From positions 1 to 64,000 of the forward strand of contig RPQH01000009.1 of the NCBI GenBank assembly GCA_003820375.1: 64,000 nucleotides of DNA, in the 5' to 3' direction. Shown here in pieces: positions 61,500 through 64,000 of this stretch. Under the pieces are notes generated by a model, which saw only the letters and a program-made list of their open reading frames with translations, searched no databases and was not told where the DNA came from. Source of the stretch: Ignavibacteriota bacterium (lineage in GTDB: Bacteria; Bacteroidota; Ignavibacteria; Tepidaquicellales; OLB5). Both the position numbers and the translations under genes were made by a program. The stretch's first letter is position 1. The number at the start of each line of letters is the position of its first letter.

Positions 61500-61852
61500 T
61501 TGCTAAAGCAAGTTCTATATTGATTAAGATTTATTTGTTTAGTGTTTTGCTTACAGATATTACAACTTTCTCACAGCAGACAGGCAGCGACATGGATACA
61601 TATACGCAGTCTGCAGCAATTGGAGCACTGGTGATGATAGTAATAATGTTTATTATTATACTTTATCTGTCGGGAGTTGTAACAAAGGAGGAAATTACAG
61701 AGAGACCTTTGGAAGTTGTTGGGAATCCGGCATTGAGGTCCAGGGAAAAAATGTTCAATGCTTTTAGACCAACTATTGCCAGAATATATTTTGTTTTATT
61801 GATTTTAGTGTTTATAAATATTCTGATATTAATATTGATTTTGTTTTCCTGA
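61496..61852 (+). CDS. small two-helix membrane protein
   Basis: 118 residues. Signal-like N-terminus, then a membrane helix (about 41-62) and a second one (about 97-117). It starts inside the stop of the copper protein gene (ATGA), so the two are coupled. No family recognised. It could be a membrane subunit or assembly partner of the copper protein. Confidence 0.65.
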   Translation: MIAKASSILIKIYLFSVLLTDITTFSQQTGSDMDTYTQSAAIGALVMIVIMFIIILYLSGVVTKEEITERPLEVVGNPALRSREKMFNAFRPTIARIYFVLLILVFINILILILILFS

Positions 61853-61894
61853 AATTAATTCAGCCTGAACACCGGAAAACTGTTTGTTATGAAC

Positions 61895-61992
61895 TATGTC
61901 AGGTCGGTCTAGACGGATTGTAACTATACCGGATGACATAAGTGTGAAATAGATAAGTATGATTTATACTTTCCAACAAATGACCTGACATA
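61895..61992. repeat. inverted-repeat element (MITE-like), copy 1
   Basis: Arms TATGTCAGGTC (61895-61905) and GACCTGACATA (61982-61992) are perfectly complementary over 11 bases, 76 bases apart. No gene inside. A related element follows at 62217-62308. Confidence 0.7.
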
Positions 61993-62216
61993 AGCGTTAG
62001 CTCAGAAAGAGCTGTAATTAGTTAGATATATAAAATTGCTTATCAATATTACTCTTTTTCTTTTTTACAATTTATTGATAACTTATTGTTAATATAAAAT
62101 ATTATGAATGAAAATTGAACCATAATTAACAGTTATAAAGCTGAAGGGATTTGAATTGAATTGTAAATAATATTTATTATTAATGATCCTCCAAATTATT
62201 CATCTACGATGAATGC

Positions 62217-62308
62217 GTCAGGTCATATGTTGGTAAGTAAAGATTAAAATTGTTTAGTTTATTCCTTTTATGATGCATGATATGATTCATTTGCAAGATA
62301 GACCTGAC
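62217..62308. repeat. inverted-repeat element (MITE-like), copy 2
   Basis: Arms GTCAGGTC (62217-62224) and GACCTGAC (62301-62308), 76 bases apart. Same core as copy 1 and the same arm distance. The remaining gap (61853-62337) shows nothing else but the AGACACTGGCAGTACAGA motif at about 62318, seen also behind the portal gene. Confidence 0.65.
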
Positions 62309-62337
62309 ACTGCACCTAGACACTGGCAGTACAGACA

Positions 62338-62694
62338 TCATTTTTGTCTTCTATTATATTTTACAGCATTGTTCTTAGCCAGGTGAACGGGATATTTTTT
62401 TGCGTTAAGTTTTATTTTCTTATTCACAGCTTTTTCCAAATCAATATCAAGCTTATCGGCAAGACGGATAAGATAGTTTAGGATATCAGCAATCTCCTCT
62501 TCAGCATGAGCCAGAGTTTTCTTATCCATATTTTCTTTTTTAGATTCATCTTCAGTGAGCCACTGAAAGATTTCAAGCATTTCCGCTGCCTCACATGCAA
62601 GAGCCATAGAAAGATTTTTCGGTGTGTGGTATTGGTCCCAGTTTCTTGCTTTAGCAAACAAAGCAAGCTTTTTCCTGATTGAATTTAAGTCCAT
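62338..62694 (-). CDS. MazG-like nucleotide pyrophosphohydrolase
   Basis: 118 residues, typical of the MazG/RS21-C6 (iMazG) family: FAKARNWDQYHTPKNLSMALACEAAEMLEIFQWL (the EAAE metal motif) and EEEIADILNYLIRLADKLDID (the second acidic motif E-x-x-D). It hydrolyses nucleoside triphosphates to monophosphates, which clears abnormal nucleotides. Monocistronic. Confidence 0.9.
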   Translation of the reverse strand: MDLNSIRKKLALFAKARNWDQYHTPKNLSMALACEAAEMLEIFQWLTEDESKKENMDKKTLAHAEEEIADILNYLIRLADKLDIDLEKAVNKKIKLNAKKYPVHLAKNNAVKYNRRQK

Positions 62695-62930
62695 AAATAA
62701 AATGTTATTTACACAATAATAGTTGTTTATATCAATTCTTTCATTGCAATAATTCTTTCCTTAAAATATATTATGCATCCACTCTTTCCAAATGGAAATT
62801 TGGGAAAGAGGGTGTGACGGTATATTAGGGAAAGAGGGGTGTTGTGAAATTCGAGAAGTGAAGTGACGGTTAATTTTAGAAAGTATAAATAACGTGATAT
62901 TAATATATTTTAAAATTAAATTTTAACCAA

Positions 62931-63224
62931 ATGGAATTTGCATATATCATAAAGCCAAAGAAGGAAAATTTCAACGAAACTGGCACAGAAGAAGAGTTTG
63001 CAATAATGAGTGAACATTTTCAGTATTTAAAAGAATTGTTAAAAAATAATATTCTTATATTAGCCGGACCCGAGCTTAATGCAAAGTTTGGTTTCTCAGT
63101 GATAGAAACAAGCAGTGAAGAAGAAGCAAAAAAGATTATGGAAAATGACCCATCTGTTAAAAAAGGAATAATGAATGCCGAACTGTATCCTTATAGAGTT
63201 AGCTTGCTCAGGGGAAGAGACTGA
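62931..63224 (+). CDS. YciI-family protein, copy 1
   Basis: 97 residues, a ferredoxin-like YCII domain (FAYIIKPKKENFNETGTEEEFAIMSEHFQYLKELLKNNILILAGPELNAKFGFSVIETSSEEEAKKIMENDPSVKKGIMNAELYPYRVSLL). The family's His and Asp are in SEHFQYLK and ENDP. It is about 75 percent identical to the next gene, so it is a recent tandem duplicate. Function unknown (dehydration or chlorinated-compound related in some members). Confidence 0.85.
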   Translation: MEFAYIIKPKKENFNETGTEEEFAIMSEHFQYLKELLKNNILILAGPELNAKFGFSVIETSSEEEAKKIMENDPSVKKGIMNAELYPYRVSLLRGRD

Positions 63225-63275
63225 TACAATTACATGAAGAATTGTAAATTTATAATATAATTAAATTATAACCAT

Positions 63276-63569
63276 ATGGAATTTGCAATTATCAAAAAAC
63301 CAATAAAAGAAAATTTTAATGAGACAGGTACAGAAGAAGAGTTTGCTGTAGTAAGTGAACATTTTTTATACCTGAAAGAACTTCTAAAGAAAAACATTCT
63401 GATTATTGCAGGCCCTGAATTAAATGCTAAGTTCGGTTTCTCCGTTATTGAGACAAAAAGTGAAGATGAAGCAAGAAAAATAATGGAGAACGACCCGGTA
63501 GTAAAAAAAGGAATAATGAGTGCAAAGTTGTATCCTTTCAGAGTAAGCTTGTTAAGAGGCAGAGATTAG
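63276..63569 (+). CDS. YciI-family protein, copy 2
   Basis: 97 residues, of the same length as copy 1 and with the same motif order (SEHFLYLKELLKKNILIIAGPELNAKFGFSVIETKSEDEARKIMENDPVVKKGIMSAKLYPFRVSLL). It starts 51 bases after copy 1 ends. Both copies keep the His and Asp, so both may be active. Confidence 0.85.
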   Translation: MEFAIIKKPIKENFNETGTEEEFAVVSEHFLYLKELLKKNILIIAGPELNAKFGFSVIETKSEDEARKIMENDPVVKKGIMSAKLYPFRVSLLRGRD

Positions 63570-63927
63570 TTCAATTAAGAATTAAGAATGAATAATTAAG
63601 AATTGAAAAATTTTGTTTTATTATTTTAATACATAGAAATAATAAAACTTTAATAATTTTAGAAAATAGTCTCTCCTTTTCATGTTATTCCTTCTAAAAC
63701 ACCCCCCTGTGTAAAAATTTTAAATAGTATTTTTTTGCGGAACTAAATAAATATTTAATTAGATTACCTTACAAATTGAATATCTAACGTTAATTTTGTT
63801 AAAATCCTGAAAACGCTGATTAATCATTTTGCTTTTATGCTGATGTATTAAAAGATATTTCAGTTAAAATTATTGTAAATAATTAAAGCTTTTTTATAAT
63901 ATTTTTTAAATTAAAAGGAGATTTAAA
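63570..63927. other. 358-bp gap, no gene
   Basis: AT-rich. Contains TTCCTTCTAAAACACCCCCCTG near 63690-63710 and otherwise nothing recognised except the ribosome site of the next gene. Confidence 0.5.
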
Positions 63928-64000
63928 ATGGAGTACAACAAATCTGAACTTTCTCCAAATTTGATTTATGAAGATGTGGAAAATTTACCGGACAGTTATT
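63928..64000 (+). CDS. 5' end of an unidentified gene (partial)
   Basis: ATG with AAAGGAG 8 bases upstream, then 24 codons to the window end (MEYNKSELSPNLIYEDVENLPD...). The family cannot be told from this part. Confidence 0.65.
   Translation, partial: MEYNKSELSPNLIYEDVENLPDSY

Noticed and set aside
1-64000. tRNA or rRNA genes
   Set aside because: No T-arm GGTTCGAxTCC pattern with a cloverleaf, and no rRNA-like stretch, was found by eye.

Overview
The window comes from an AT-rich, Gram-negative member of the Bacteroidota/Chlorobiota/Ignavibacteriota branch, most likely Ignavibacteriota. At least eight large secreted proteins end in a type IX secretion (T9SS) sorting domain of the form YQNYPNPFNP...(L)GREV...YPSGVYFY...KKMVLLK. 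The clearest promoters have the TTG-N-TAnnTTTG layout of this branch. No rRNA, tRNA, CRISPR array, integrase or transposase was recognised.

Layout. 0-7.3 kb: a LamG/P-domain T9SS protein and an operon of a DUF4783 protein with a 1380-residue NtrY-like sensor kinase. 7.9-12 kb: GNAT protein, branched-chain aminotransferase, RlpA-like protein with a structured leader, and a lipoprotein. 12-19.3 kb: five T9SS genes plus a GT39-type glycosyltransferase flanked by a decayed copy of a T9SS tail. 19.5-24.5 kb: outer-membrane proteins, a metal-type TonB receptor with a small His/Cys protein, and a lone receiver. 24.7-34.6 kb (minus strand): scaffold, decoration, capsid, connector, tail and lysis genes of a tailed-phage-like particle. 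35-46 kb: TPR lipoproteins, SBBP-propeller T9SS proteins, an outer-membrane protein, a rhodanese and other host genes. 46-50.5 kb: Ada, a DUF559 nuclease enclosed by 38-bp inverted repeats, a LexA/CI-type repressor and a HipBST toxin-antitoxin operon. 50.8-53.2 kb: small early-phage-like genes. 53.3-55.6 kb: a hemerythrin lipoprotein and a family of tiny paralogues. 55.9-59.4 kb (plus strand): small and large terminase and portal. 59.8-64 kb: a NirK-like copper protein, MazG, and two tandem YciI proteins.

The most interesting point is that one particle-forming gene set is split into two intact operons about 21 kb apart on opposite strands: terminase-portal, and scaffold-capsid-tail-lysis. Together they are about 13 kb. 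Each operon starts with nearly the same promoter (TTGACA-N17-TAnnTTTG), a leader of about 145 nt, a shared block (TTGTCAC..AAGAACT..GGGCAAATT) and a terminator hairpin. Host-type palindromes and tandem arrays have invaded the intergenic gaps while the ORFs stay open. No integrase, replication gene, protease or tail fibre was recognised, and the tape measure is very short. This fits a domesticated, gene-transfer-agent-like element at least as well as a dying prophage.

A second theme is a family of C-run/G-run palindromes (REP-like). They bracket the DUF559 nuclease as inverted repeats, occur between genes, and have been absorbed in frame at one fixed position of the T9SS sorting domain in several genes.
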